From Bacteroidia bacterium (lineage in GTDB: Bacteria; Bacteroidota; Bacteroidia; Bacteroidales; BM520), in contig RZYD01000105.1 in the NCBI GenBank assembly GCA_009930445.1, positions 1 through 7,759 on the forward strand: DNA of 7,759 nt. Direction: 5' to 3'. Under the pieces are notes generated by a model, which had not been told where the DNA came from, ran no database searches, and saw nothing but the letters and a program-made list of their open reading frames with translations. Shown here in pieces: positions 1 through 6,502 of this stretch. Position numbers and translations under genes: made by a program. Each line of letters starts with the position of its first letter. The first letter of the stretch is position 1.

Positions 1-1
1 A

Positions 2-787
2 GCCGAAATCATCCAGCGCAATCATTATTTCCGGAATTTTGCAAAAATCGCAATCGATCAGCTGGAGAAGGGGATTAACCCCAAAGACCATGACCTGCTG
101 CGTTTAACACGCACAATCAATCGCGGATGTGAATACCTGAATACAATGGTGTATGCGCATTCAAAGCAATACCTGGATCAGGGAAAACAGGTTGGAATAG
201 TTGGGGGAGACCACAGTGTTCCGCTGGGGCTGATAAAAGCCCTCGCTGAAAAGCATAACAATTTTGCCGTTTTACAGATTGATGCCCATGCCGATTTAAG
301 AAAAGCCTATATGGGTTTTAAATACTCGCATGCCTCCATTATGTACAATGTCATGCAACTACCAACTATCAGCCATTTGGTTCAGGTTGGAATACGCGAC
401 GTATGTCAGGAAGAGATGGATCGTGCCCGATCCGATCATCGCATCCGCCAGTTTACCGATGAAGATCTTGCTGTCCGTATGCTGCGCAGGGATACCTGGG
501 AAACCCTATCCGCTGAAATTATCGCTGCTCTGCCTGAAAAGGTTTACATTTCTTTTGATATTGATGGCCTCGACCCGTCACTATGTCCCAACACCGGAAC
601 TCCTGTTCCCGGCGGACTGCTTTTCAACCACATCCTCTTCCTGATTGATCAACTCGCCTCTTCCGGGAAAAAAATCGTGGGTTTCGATCTTTGCGAAGTA
701 GCACCCGGAAAAGAAAACACCTGGGATGCGAATGTCGGAGCAAGAGTTTTATACCTCCTTTCGCTGCTGGCAATTACCAATGGATGA
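2..787 (+). CDS. Agmatinase/arginase-family ureohydrolase (5' end missing)
   Basis: Ureohydrolases of this family use a two-manganese centre to hydrolyse a guanidino group, releasing urea; agmatinase turns agmatine into putrescine. The frame is open from base 2 and the first in-frame ATG (146) lies well inside the fold, so the true start is upstream of the window; 261 residues are visible. The family motifs appear in order: GGDHS (His at visible residue 71), DAHAD (94-98), SHAS, and SFDIDGLDPS (two metal Asp at 186 and 188), then a late conserved Glu (about 232) in GFDLCEVAPG. All six expected metal ligands (His71, Asp94, His96, Asp98, Asp186, Asp188) are present, so the enzyme looks active. 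Substrate cannot be read from the motifs: agmatine is the commonest assignment, but arginine, formimidoylglutamate or another guanidino compound is possible. It overlaps the next gene by 8 bases if that gene starts at 780. Confidence 0.88.
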   Translation, partial: AEIIQRNHYFRNFAKIAIDQLEKGINPKDHDLLRLTRTINRGCEYLNTMVYAHSKQYLDQGKQVGIVGGDHSVPLGLIKALAEKHNNFAVLQIDAHADLRKAYMGFKYSHASIMYNVMQLPTISHLVQVGIRDVCQEEMDRARSDHRIRQFTDEDLAVRMLRRDTWETLSAEIIAALPEKVYISFDIDGLDPSLCPNTGTPVPGGLLFNHILFLIDQLASSGKKIVGFDLCEVAPGKENTWDANVGARVLYLLSLLAITNG

Positions 788-1526
788 ACGAAGGATAATG
801 CCCACGATAAGCTGGAATAAAAACAACAACAAATGGTTTGCGGGAAACCTGCTAAAGGCCATCCGCAAATTCAACATGATTACACCGGGAGAAACTGTGG
901 CCGTGGGTATGTCGGGAGGTATCGACAGCACCGTTTTACTTTATGCACTGGACTATATTAACCGTTATTCGCCACTACATTTTCAACTACTGGCACTTCA
1001 TGTCGAAACCTTCTCCACAGAAGCCAGCGCACCCATAAGCGCCTTTGCCCAATCACTTGGCATACCCGTAAAGATATTGTCGGTGAACCGGCAAGGCGAT
1101 CTTCCGGAAAAAGGAATCTGCTACACCTGCAGTAGGTTAAAAAAAGGAGCCCTCATAACCTTTGCAGAACAAAACCAGATAAAAACCATTGCCTATGGAC
1201 ACCACGCCGATGATTTCGCGGAAACATTCTTCATGAATCTTTTTGAACATAAAAAGATTGAAGGACTCAACCCGGTTAGTTTTGTGGCAAAAGGAAATAT
1301 TGCCTTCATCCGTCCTATGATTTATCTGGAAAAAAAAACCATCGAACGCATGTTTACCCACTTTACGCTCCCCGACCTCGCCGTTCCCTGCAAGTATGAA
1401 GAAAAAAATATCCGTAGCCACTACCGCGACTTACTGCAGCAATTTGGTAAAACAGCCCGTTTACAAAAACCAGCAAAACGAATTGTAGAAGCCTGCTATC
1501 CAAAAAAAACTCATCATGAAATATAA
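780..1526 (+). CDS. ttcA: TtcA-like tRNA thiolase (PP-loop ATPase, probable Fe-S enzyme)
   Basis: TtcA makes 2-thiocytidine at position 32 of certain tRNAs: the PP-loop adenylates the base and a [4Fe-4S] cluster helps deliver sulfur. In 248 residues I see the PP-loop SGGIDS (45-50), the cysteine pair in CYTCSRLKKG (Cys114, Cys117; E. coli TtcA has a similar CSLCSRLRRG), the GHHADD segment (140-145) and a third Cys in VPCKYEE (Cys204), matching the three cluster cysteines of TtcA. TilS, the related lysidine synthetase, lacks this cysteine set, so TtcA-like is preferred. Three starts are possible: 726 (62-base overlap with the upstream gene, unlikely), 780 (8-base overlap with its stop) and 798 (preceded by GAAGG). 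I chose 780 because the short overlap is typical of coupled genes, but 798 is nearly as good. The Bacteroidota member may modify a different tRNA position. Confidence 0.82.
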   Translation: MDERRIMPTISWNKNNNKWFAGNLLKAIRKFNMITPGETVAVGMSGGIDSTVLLYALDYINRYSPLHFQLLALHVETFSTEASAPISAFAQSLGIPVKILSVNRQGDLPEKGICYTCSRLKKGALITFAEQNQIKTIAYGHHADDFAETFFMNLFEHKKIEGLNPVSFVAKGNIAFIRPMIYLEKKTIERMFTHFTLPDLAVPCKYEEKNIRSHYRDLLQQFGKTARLQKPAKRIVEACYPKKTHHEI

Positions 1527-2016
1527 AGGTCAAAAGGAACTCTATCAGTTTTTTGAAGAACACCATATTTCTTTTCAATATTATGGGCATAAGGAAGCCG
1601 GAACGATCGAGCAAGCATTGGAAGTATGGAAAGGGATAGAGGCAGCGAAATGTAAAAATATTTTTTTCAGAAACCATAAAGGAAACCAGCATTATTTGGT
1701 AATCCTTGAACATACGCGTCAACTGGATATTCACCAACTGGAAAAAAATTTAAAACAGGGAAAACTCACTTTTGCCTCCGGGAAACGATTGCTACACCAT
1801 TTGGGGGTAACCCCCGGATCTGTTTCGCCCTTCGGGCTTATCCATGATAAAGACAAACATGTTGTGGTTTTTATTGATAAAGTGCTGGAGGAAGCAGAAA
1901 GAATCAGTTTTCACCCGAACGATAACCGCGCTACAGTGGTAGTCAGCAATCACGATTTCAAAAAGTTTCTTAATTTGTGCGGCAATAAATTTGAATACAT
2001 TGAGCTATACACCTAA
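1516..2016 (+). CDS. proX: YbaK/ProX-family aminoacyl-tRNA deacylase
   Basis: A 166-residue single-domain protein of the YbaK/EbsC/ProX family. These free-standing relatives of the prolyl-tRNA synthetase INS domain hydrolyse mischarged tRNA in the cytoplasm; the ProX (PrdX) branch clears Ala-tRNA(Pro). Visible family features are the CKNIFFRN segment with its conserved Lys (45-53), a GSVSPFGL loop (101-108) and a distal SFHPNDNRAT stretch (131-140) that corresponds to the substrate pocket. Length fits the family (about 160-170). The ATG lies 11 bases inside the end of the ttcA-like gene, so translation is probably coupled and both products act on tRNA. The gene converges on the PrsW-family gene and the two stop codons share bases. 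Assignment to Ala-tRNA(Pro) rather than Cys-tRNA(Pro) (YbaK proper) rests on overall resemblance only. Confidence 0.82.
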   Translation: MKYKGQKELYQFFEEHHISFQYYGHKEAGTIEQALEVWKGIEAAKCKNIFFRNHKGNQHYLVILEHTRQLDIHQLEKNLKQGKLTFASGKRLLHHLGVTPGSVSPFGLIHDKDKHVVVFIDKVLEEAERISFHPNDNRATVVVSNHDFKKFLNLCGNKFEYIELYT

Positions 2017-3014
2017 CGCGGCTGTTCTTTTAACTGATTAAGTTTCCATAAGTCGCGGTAATCCATGCGAATTAAAGGCGATAGAGCGATCCAACCTGTT
2101 TTACCAATCTGTTTCTTTAAGGCTTCCAATTCTTTAAGCTGGTTGACTGTATCCGGTTCAATAATGGCGGGAAAACCATTTTCACGAAGCATCAGATTGC
2201 GTTTGGCCTTTATCGATAATTCCAGATAGAGACGGATAAAGCAATACATATCGAGCACGACTTCCGACGAAAACCGGTCTTTCACGGAAACAAGGTACGC
2301 GCCGGCTTTTGTTGCAAGGAATCCTCCCTGACGCATTTTATTCAACAGTTGCACCTCGGTATCAAATTCTATTTCCAGCCATTGCTGTAATTTTGACTCG
2401 CTGTGTTTAAACATCAGCATAACCAGCAGCGGAAACGACACAAAAATAAAAAGGGTGGAAATTACGGGCGAGACCAAAAAATGGTTATTTACCGAATGCA
2501 ACACCACGGCAGGTAAAATACCCCAAAAAAAGCCCCGCGAAGAGGGATAGCCCCGCGAAATGGCACTCAACATCAGAACAGCGAAAAGTGTTGTACCCCC
2601 TCCATGCATCAATGCAGTTCCAAAACCCCGCACCATCCAAAGGATTACCCCCGTATTTTCCGCTGTCATTATATAATAAATATTTTCAGCAACAGCAAAT
2701 CCGGTTCCCACCGCAAATCCATAAATCGCGGCATCAATCATAAAACCGACCTTACGCCGCATGACAAGCAACAGTACCAACCCGGCTTTCAGCAGTTCTT
2801 CCACTACAGGCGAAATAAGGCGCGAATAAGGAGTAAACTCCATGCCTAAAAAACCACATAACCAGGTATTAATAAAATAAGCCACTACCGTGGTAAGCAT
2901 TCCATAGAAGAAACAAACCACAATCGTCCGAACCGAAACCAGTTTAAAACTGTCGATATATATCAAAAACACCAGAAAAAGCACCACAGGCAAAAGACTG
3001 ACAATAAGGGACAT
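2013..3014 (-). CDS. prsW: PrsW-family intramembrane protease with C-terminal extension
   Basis: PrsW proteins are multi-pass membrane proteases; in B. subtilis PrsW makes the first cut in the anti-sigma factor RsiW. Here the N-terminal 200 residues are mostly hydrophobic segments and carry the family motifs: EELLK (Glu72, Glu73, Lys76), FAVAEN (Glu110), LMHGGG (His137) and LHSVNNH (His173). These polar residues in membrane segments are the expected active-site set. The protein has 333 residues against about 220 for B. subtilis PrsW; the excess is a soluble, charged C-terminal region (about 205-333) that I do not recognise. It follows the anti-sigma-like gene by 6 bases and ends the sigma cassette, making that neighbour its most likely substrate (inference). 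The ATG at 3014 begins with a hydrophobic segment and no better in-frame start is seen. Symbol given by family, not by proven orthology. Confidence 0.87.
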   Translation of the reverse strand: MSLIVSLLPVVLFLVFLIYIDSFKLVSVRTIVVCFFYGMLTTVVAYFINTWLCGFLGMEFTPYSRLISPVVEELLKAGLVLLLVMRRKVGFMIDAAIYGFAVGTGFAVAENIYYIMTAENTGVILWMVRGFGTALMHGGGTTLFAVLMLSAISRGYPSSRGFFWGILPAVVLHSVNNHFLVSPVISTLFIFVSFPLLVMLMFKHSESKLQQWLEIEFDTEVQLLNKMRQGGFLATKAGAYLVSVKDRFSSEVVLDMYCFIRLYLELSIKAKRNLMLRENGFPAIIEPDTVNQLKELEALKKQIGKTGWIALSPLIRMDYRDLWKLNQLKEQPR

Positions 3015-3020
3015 AGGTTA

Positions 3021-3773
3021 TTATTGTTGAATTTCGATCGGATCAGCATACAAAACAACCTGATCATTCGCCACAGTAAACAGTATCTCCTGGCTCAGGT
3101 GGTCTTTCATTTTCAGAAAAACAACCGCTGAAAGCGGGCCCTTCGATTCCAGTGCTACCTGTGTATAACCCGTTTGGGCCGCACTATTTTCATTTCCGGT
3201 TAAAATCTTAACCGCATAAACAGAAAAAGCGGCAGGATTGAATTCCATCCGTGAAACCACTGCATCCTCACTGTTTACTTCCAACCTGATACTAACCACT
3301 TCATTGGAATAACAGACCTCCGCATCTACAGTAGCCTCCGGCGAATGATAAACTAAAGGATAGCAGGTAGAATTCTTCAACATGGAACCAGATAGCAGCT
3401 CATTATCAAATGATTGCTTTTGAGAGAAATAAAGGACAGCAAAGCCTGCGATAAGACCGGCCAGAAAAACATAGGCATAGGCCCATTGCGGTGAAACGAA
3501 AAAATTTCTCATAGAAGTAGTTTGTTTTTGTGCGGTACGACTGTATTTATAGGGATCAATAGCCTGAAGCACCCGCGATTTAAGCCGTTCAGGCACCGGC
3601 ATGGTAGTGGCGTTATTTTTCAGGGTATTATGTAACGCTTTCTCCTGCAGCCACTGCTTGTGTTGCCGGGGATTTCTTCTGAAATACCGCTCTAAATCAG
3701 CCTTTTCGCGAGAGTTAAGCGCATCGTCAAACCACTTTTCCAACAGTTTTTGCATTCGGTTTTGAGCTCTCAT
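3021..3773 (-). CDS. Membrane anti-sigma-like protein without zinc motif
   Basis: A 250-residue, single-pass membrane protein with the layout of an anti-sigma factor: a charged helical cytoplasmic part (1-90), one clear transmembrane segment (about 97-116, WAYAYVFLAGLIAGF and on), and a periplasmic part (about 117-250) that looks beta-rich. The first 70 residues resemble the helical anti-sigma domain, but at the positions where zinc-binding members have H-x3-C-x2-C I read Tyr30, Asn34 and Gln37, so this would be a non-zinc version. The periplasmic part has just two cysteines (Cys137, Cys154). The gene starts 3 bases after the ECF sigma stop and is followed 6 bases later by a PrsW-family protease gene, which is the main support for the role. 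No FecR domain is visible. Function is inferred from layout and context, because I do not recognise the periplasmic domain. Confidence 0.75.
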   Translation of the reverse strand: MRAQNRMQKLLEKWFDDALNSREKADLERYFRRNPRQHKQWLQEKALHNTLKNNATTMPVPERLKSRVLQAIDPYKYSRTAQKQTTSMRNFFVSPQWAYAYVFLAGLIAGFAVLYFSQKQSFDNELLSGSMLKNSTCYPLVYHSPEATVDAEVCYSNEVVSIRLEVNSEDAVVSRMEFNPAAFSVYAVKILTGNENSAAQTGYTQVALESKGPLSAVVFLKMKDHLSQEILFTVANDQVVLYADPIEIQQ

Positions 3774-3776
3774 AGC

Positions 3777-4322
3777 CTAATCCCTGTTAAGTTTTTCCGT
3801 TAATAGTTTCCGGGCTGTAAACAACCTTGATTTTACCCGTTTCGCAGGTACAGATAACACAGCGGCAATTTCAGTGTATGACAATTCCTGATAATAAAAC
3901 AACAAAATCAGCAATCGGTATTTTTCATCCAGGGTATGAATTATCTTTAGCAACTGGTTTTGCTGTTCCGTGGCAATAAATTGTTGCTCGGGCGATGCCA
4001 CCGTTTCATCATGTATTTCCTCAGCCATCACTGCGCTTGGTTTCTCTTTTTTAATACAGTTCAACGCATGATTCAGTGCCAGCCGGTAAAACCAACTAAA
4101 GAATTTGTATTCAGGCGCATATTTCGCAAGGTTATTGTACATTTTAATAAAAGCTTCCTGTGTCAAATCTGCAGCCACCTCATAATTGCCGCATAAACGG
4201 TACATCAGTTGAAAGATGGGATGTTCATAGCGTTCATAAAGGATTCCAAATGCGCCGGATACGCCCTTAAGAATCTGTTCAATAAGCTGCTGATCCTCCC
4301 TGTTCTCCTTCATAAATACCAT
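3777..4322 (-). CDS. ECF-type RNA polymerase sigma factor
   Basis: A 181-residue sigma-70-family protein of the extracytoplasmic-function type, with only regions 2 and 4. Region 2 spans about 24-93 and includes the core-binding and -10-recognition helices (AADLTQEAFIKMY, FFSWFYRLALNHALN). After a linker of about 30 residues rich in acidic and Gln positions comes region 4 (about 120-178) with the helix-turn-helix ELSYTEIAAVLSVPAKRVKSRL that reads the -35 element (given here in part: ELSYTEIAAVLS, then VKSRL). It would direct RNA polymerase to a specific regulon once freed from its anti-sigma factor, here presumably the next gene, 3 bases downstream. Two starts are close: 4322 and 4313. I prefer 4322 because AAGGG lies about 6 bases before it. 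The regulon cannot be read from the window; the PrsW-family protease in the same cassette suggests envelope stress. Confidence 0.92.
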   Translation of the reverse strand: MVFMKENREDQQLIEQILKGVSGAFGILYERYEHPIFQLMYRLCGNYEVAADLTQEAFIKMYNNLAKYAPEYKFFSWFYRLALNHALNCIKKEKPSAVMAEEIHDETVASPEQQFIATEQQNQLLKIIHTLDEKYRLLILLFYYQELSYTEIAAVLSVPAKRVKSRLFTARKLLTEKLNRD

Positions 4323-4361
4323 TTTTACCCTTGAAAGTTGGTTTGAAAATGTTAAAAAATA

Positions 4362-4394
4362 AAAACATAGAAACTATTTCTTCCGTAGCTCAAA
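4362..4394 (-). promoter_or_regulatory. Possible promoter of the sigma/anti-sigma/PrsW cassette
   Basis: On the - strand TTTG (4391-4394) is followed after 21 bases by TATGTTTT (4362-4369), which is 7 of 8 to the TAnnTTTG form of Bacteroidota vegetative promoters. The upstream box lies inside the end of lptB and transcription would start about 33 bases before the sigma start codon. AT-rich sequence gives such matches by chance, and an autoregulated ECF promoter may also be present that I cannot recognise. Confidence 0.35.
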
Positions 4395-5108
4395 ATTCTG
4401 TCCCAGGTATACCTTACGAACCTGTTCATCGCCTGCCAGTTCCTCAGCCGTCCCTGATTTCATCACAGCGCCTTCAAACAGCAGATAGGCCCGGTCGGTA
4501 ATCGAAAGAGTTTCATGCACATTGTGGTCAGTAATCAGAATACCAATATTTTTATCTTTCAAACGGGCAACTATGTTCTGAATATCTTCGACTGCAATTG
4601 GGTCGACACCGGCAAAAGGTTCGTCGAGCAGAATAAATTTTGGGTCTACAGCCAGGGCACGGGCTATCTCAGTGCGGCGGCGTTCTCCCCCTGAGAGGGT
4701 TATTCCCTTACTTTTTCGCACATGCTGCAAGCCAAACTCCACCAGCAACGATTCCAGCTTGTGTTCCTGCTCCTGTTTTTTTAACCCCGAAAACTCGAGA
4801 ACAGCGCGAAGATTATCTTCCACACTTAAACGCCTAAAAACCGAAGCCTCCTGTGCCAGATAGCCAATACCCAACTGCGCACGACGATACATCGGTAGCT
4901 CCGTAATATCCATATCATTCAGGTATACACGGCCTGAAAAAGGTTTTATCAATCCCACAATCATATAAAAAGAGGTGGTTTTCCCTGCTCCGTTGGGACC
5001 CAGCAACCCCACAATCTCCCCTTGCTTCACAGTGATAGAAACATCCTCCACCACTGTTCGTGAACGATACTTTTTATAAAGCGACTCTGTACGCAATAAC
5101 ATGCTCAT
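4374..5108 (-). CDS. lptB: LPS export ABC transporter ATPase LptB
   Basis: LptB is the cytoplasmic ATPase that, with LptF/LptG, powers movement of lipopolysaccharide from the inner membrane along the Lpt bridge to the outer membrane. The 244-residue product has the full ABC set: Walker A GPNGAGKT (37-44), Q-loop Gln86 in AYLAQEAS-like context (GYLAQEASVF), signature LSGGERRR (138-145), Walker B FILLDEP (158-164) and switch His195 in TDHNVHE. GERRR after the signature and FAGVDPIAVEDIQ are typical of LptB among ABC ATPases. I set the start at 5108: its ATGA overlaps the stop of the upstream AhpD-like gene, and the resulting length is close to that of E. coli LptB (about 241). A longer frame to 5135 would overlap that gene by 31 bases. 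The gene follows kdsD and the AhpD-like gene in one transcription direction. Confidence 0.95.
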   Translation of the reverse strand: MSMLLRTESLYKKYRSRTVVEDVSITVKQGEIVGLLGPNGAGKTTSFYMIVGLIKPFSGRVYLNDMDITELPMYRRAQLGIGYLAQEASVFRRLSVEDNLRAVLEFSGLKKQEQEHKLESLLVEFGLQHVRKSKGITLSGGERRRTEIARALAVDPKFILLDEPFAGVDPIAVEDIQNIVARLKDKNIGILITDHNVHETLSITDRAYLLFEGAVMKSGTAEELAGDEQVRKVYLGQNFELRKK

Positions 5109-5455
5109 ACTTCTTCCCCAATTAATTCTTCCCAAAATTCCACCGCCTTCCGCATGTGTGGAATCACAATGGTACCCCCAACCAGTACAGCAATCGACAT
5201 CGCTTCGAAAAGCTCATCCTTTGATACATGCTGTTCATTACAGGCGATCAAATGATATCGGACACAATCGTCGCAGCGCAATACCATGGAAGTAGTCAGA
5301 CCGATCAACTCCTTGGTTTTCACGGGAAGGAACCCTTCACGGTATGTGTTGGCATCGACATTATACAAGCGTTTGATTACCTTATTATCTGCAGCAAGAA
5401 TTTTTTCATTCATGCGGGCCCGGTAGGCATTAAACTCATCCAACATTTTTCCCAT
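5105..5455 (-). CDS. AhpD-like carboxymuconolactone-decarboxylase-family protein
   Basis: A 116-residue, all-helical-looking protein of the CMD/AhpD superfamily. It carries the redox motif CDDCVRYH (Cys61, Cys64, His68) preceded exactly 12 positions earlier by Glu49, matching the E-x11-CxxC-x3-H pattern of AhpD-type proteins, in which the Cys pair and the Glu/His proton relay give thiol peroxidase or disulfide reductase activity. It is therefore more likely a thiol-redox protein than a true carboxymuconolactone decarboxylase, whose members lack the CxxC. The gene starts 10 bases after kdsD and its TGA is embedded in the ATGA start of lptB, so its synthesis is probably tied to lptB. No signal peptide is seen, so it should be cytoplasmic. 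Substrate and partner are unknown, and the link with LPS export is by position only. Confidence 0.85.
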   Translation of the reverse strand: MGKMLDEFNAYRARMNEKILAADNKVIKRLYNVDANTYREGFLPVKTKELIGLTTSMVLRCDDCVRYHLIACNEQHVSKDELFEAMSIAVLVGGTIVIPHMRKAVEFWEELIGEEV

Positions 5456-5465
5456 AATGTTTTGA

Positions 5466-6449
5466 TTAGATTATTCCTTCTTTAAGAATGTCATGTAAAT
5501 GAATCACGCCCAGATACTGATCATTATCGACTACCAATAACTGGGTGATCGATCGTTGGTTCATTATTTCCAGTGCTTCGGAGACCAGGCTGGAAGATTC
5601 AATTGTTTTGGGTGTTTTGCTCATAATATCAGCAGCAGTAGCCCTTTCAAATTCCATTTTACGGTGTAGCATACGCCTCAGGTCGCCATCGGTGATTATT
5701 CCGGATACACTACCTCCGGCAGTTAAAACGGCGGTACAACCCAAGCGGCGTGCGGAGATTTCAATAATCACTTCCGCCAATGGCGTGGATTCCTTAACCA
5801 TCGGTTTTTCATTTGCGGGATAAAGATCGGCCACACGCAGGTACAAGCGTTTTCCAAGCGCACCACCCGGATGCACACGGGCAAAATCGGCTGTGGTAAA
5901 CCCCCGGCATTCCAGCAAGGCCACCGCCAGCGCATCGCCCATCACCAACTGTGCCGTTGTGCTTGAAGTAGGGGCCAGGTTATTGGGACAGGCCTCTTTC
6001 TTCACCGAGGTATCGAGTACAATATCGGCCTGCAACGCAAGATACGAAGTTGGATTGCCGGTTATTCCAACCAACAGGTTACCCCGACCCCGCAGCAGAG
6101 GCAGTAGCACTTTAATTTCCGGAGTATTTCCACTTTTACTCAAACAAATGATAATGTCCTCTTTACGGATCATTCCCAAATCACCGTGAATGGCATCAGC
6201 GGCATGCATAAACATGGCAGAAGTTCCGGTAGAGTTAAAGGTAGCCACCATTTTGCCTGCAATGCTTGCGCTCTTTCCGATTCCGGTTACAATAAGACGG
6301 CCTGACATCGCCAATATGGCACGAACACAGCGCACAAAGCCTTCGTCAAGTAAATCGCTGAGATGGCGTATTGCTTCCGACTCCTCTGCAATGGTTCGTT
6401 TGCCCGCGCTTAAAATCTGCGTATCCGAATAAGTTGTAGTGGCATTCAT
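5466..6449 (-). CDS. kdsD: D-arabinose-5-phosphate isomerase (KpsF/KdsD type)
   Basis: Converts D-ribulose 5-phosphate to D-arabinose 5-phosphate, the first step toward Kdo, the sugar that joins lipid A to the LPS core. The 327-residue protein (E. coli KdsD has 328) has an N-terminal SIS sugar-isomerase domain (about 40-200) and two CBS domains (about 210-268 and 275-327). Residues corresponding to the catalytic Lys59, Glu111, Glu152 and His193 of E. coli KdsD are found at the same numbers here (in TGIGKSAS, SGNTPEIK, KKEACPNN, ARVHPGG). CBS domains suggest binding of a nucleotide or sugar-nucleotide ligand. The gene begins a block with the AhpD-like gene and lptB, so making Kdo and exporting LPS are encoded together. 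A 53-base gap separates it from deoC. KpsF and GutQ are paralogues that motifs alone cannot exclude; the LPS context favours KdsD. Confidence 0.93.
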   Translation of the reverse strand: MNATTTYSDTQILSAGKRTIAEESEAIRHLSDLLDEGFVRCVRAILAMSGRLIVTGIGKSASIAGKMVATFNSTGTSAMFMHAADAIHGDLGMIRKEDIIICLSKSGNTPEIKVLLPLLRGRGNLLVGITGNPTSYLALQADIVLDTSVKKEACPNNLAPTSSTTAQLVMGDALAVALLECRGFTTADFARVHPGGALGKRLYLRVADLYPANEKPMVKESTPLAEVIIEISARRLGCTAVLTAGGSVSGIITDGDLRRMLHRKMEFERATAADIMSKTPKTIESSSLVSEALEIMNQRSITQLLVVDNDQYLGVIHLHDILKEGII

Positions 6450-6480
6450 AAAATAAATTTATAAGGGTATAGCAATAACG

Positions 6481-6488
6481 CAAATATG
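6481..6488 (-). promoter_or_regulatory. Weak -7-like box upstream of kdsD
   Basis: In the 53-base gap between deoC and kdsD the - strand reads CATATTTG, one mismatch from TAnnTTTG, about 32 bases before the kdsD start. No TTTG is found at the expected distance upstream. It may be an internal promoter that lets the LPS block be transcribed apart from deoC, or chance. Confidence 0.22.
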
Positions 6489-6502
6489 TGGTTCATGGTA
6501 TA

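Noticed and set aside
726..779. Longer start of the TtcA-like gene at ATG 726
   Set aside because: It would overlap the ureohydrolase by 62 bases, and the extra 18 residues do not resemble the TtcA N terminus; 780 or 798 fit better.
780..1526. TilS (tRNA-Ile lysidine synthetase) instead of TtcA
   Set aside because: The CxxC after the PP-loop and the distal Cys match TtcA; TilS lacks them and has a different C-terminal part.
2604..2849. Open frames opposite the known genes (for example 2604-2849 +, 5545-5823 +, 5893-6189 +, 6636-6911 +)
   Set aside because: They lie entirely inside well-supported genes on the other strand, have no recognisable motifs and read as shadows of those genes.
3021..3773. 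FecR-type anti-sigma factor of a SusC/TonB regulatory pair
   Set aside because: No FecR domain is visible, and no TonB-dependent receptor gene follows; a PrsW-family gene does.
4323..4373. Terminator between lptB and the sigma gene
   Set aside because: The gap is AT-rich but holds no GC-rich inverted repeat followed by a T run.
5109..5135. Longer LptB start at 5135
   Set aside because: It overlaps the AhpD-like gene by 31 bases, while ATGA at 5108 gives a normal LptB length and a classic coupled start.
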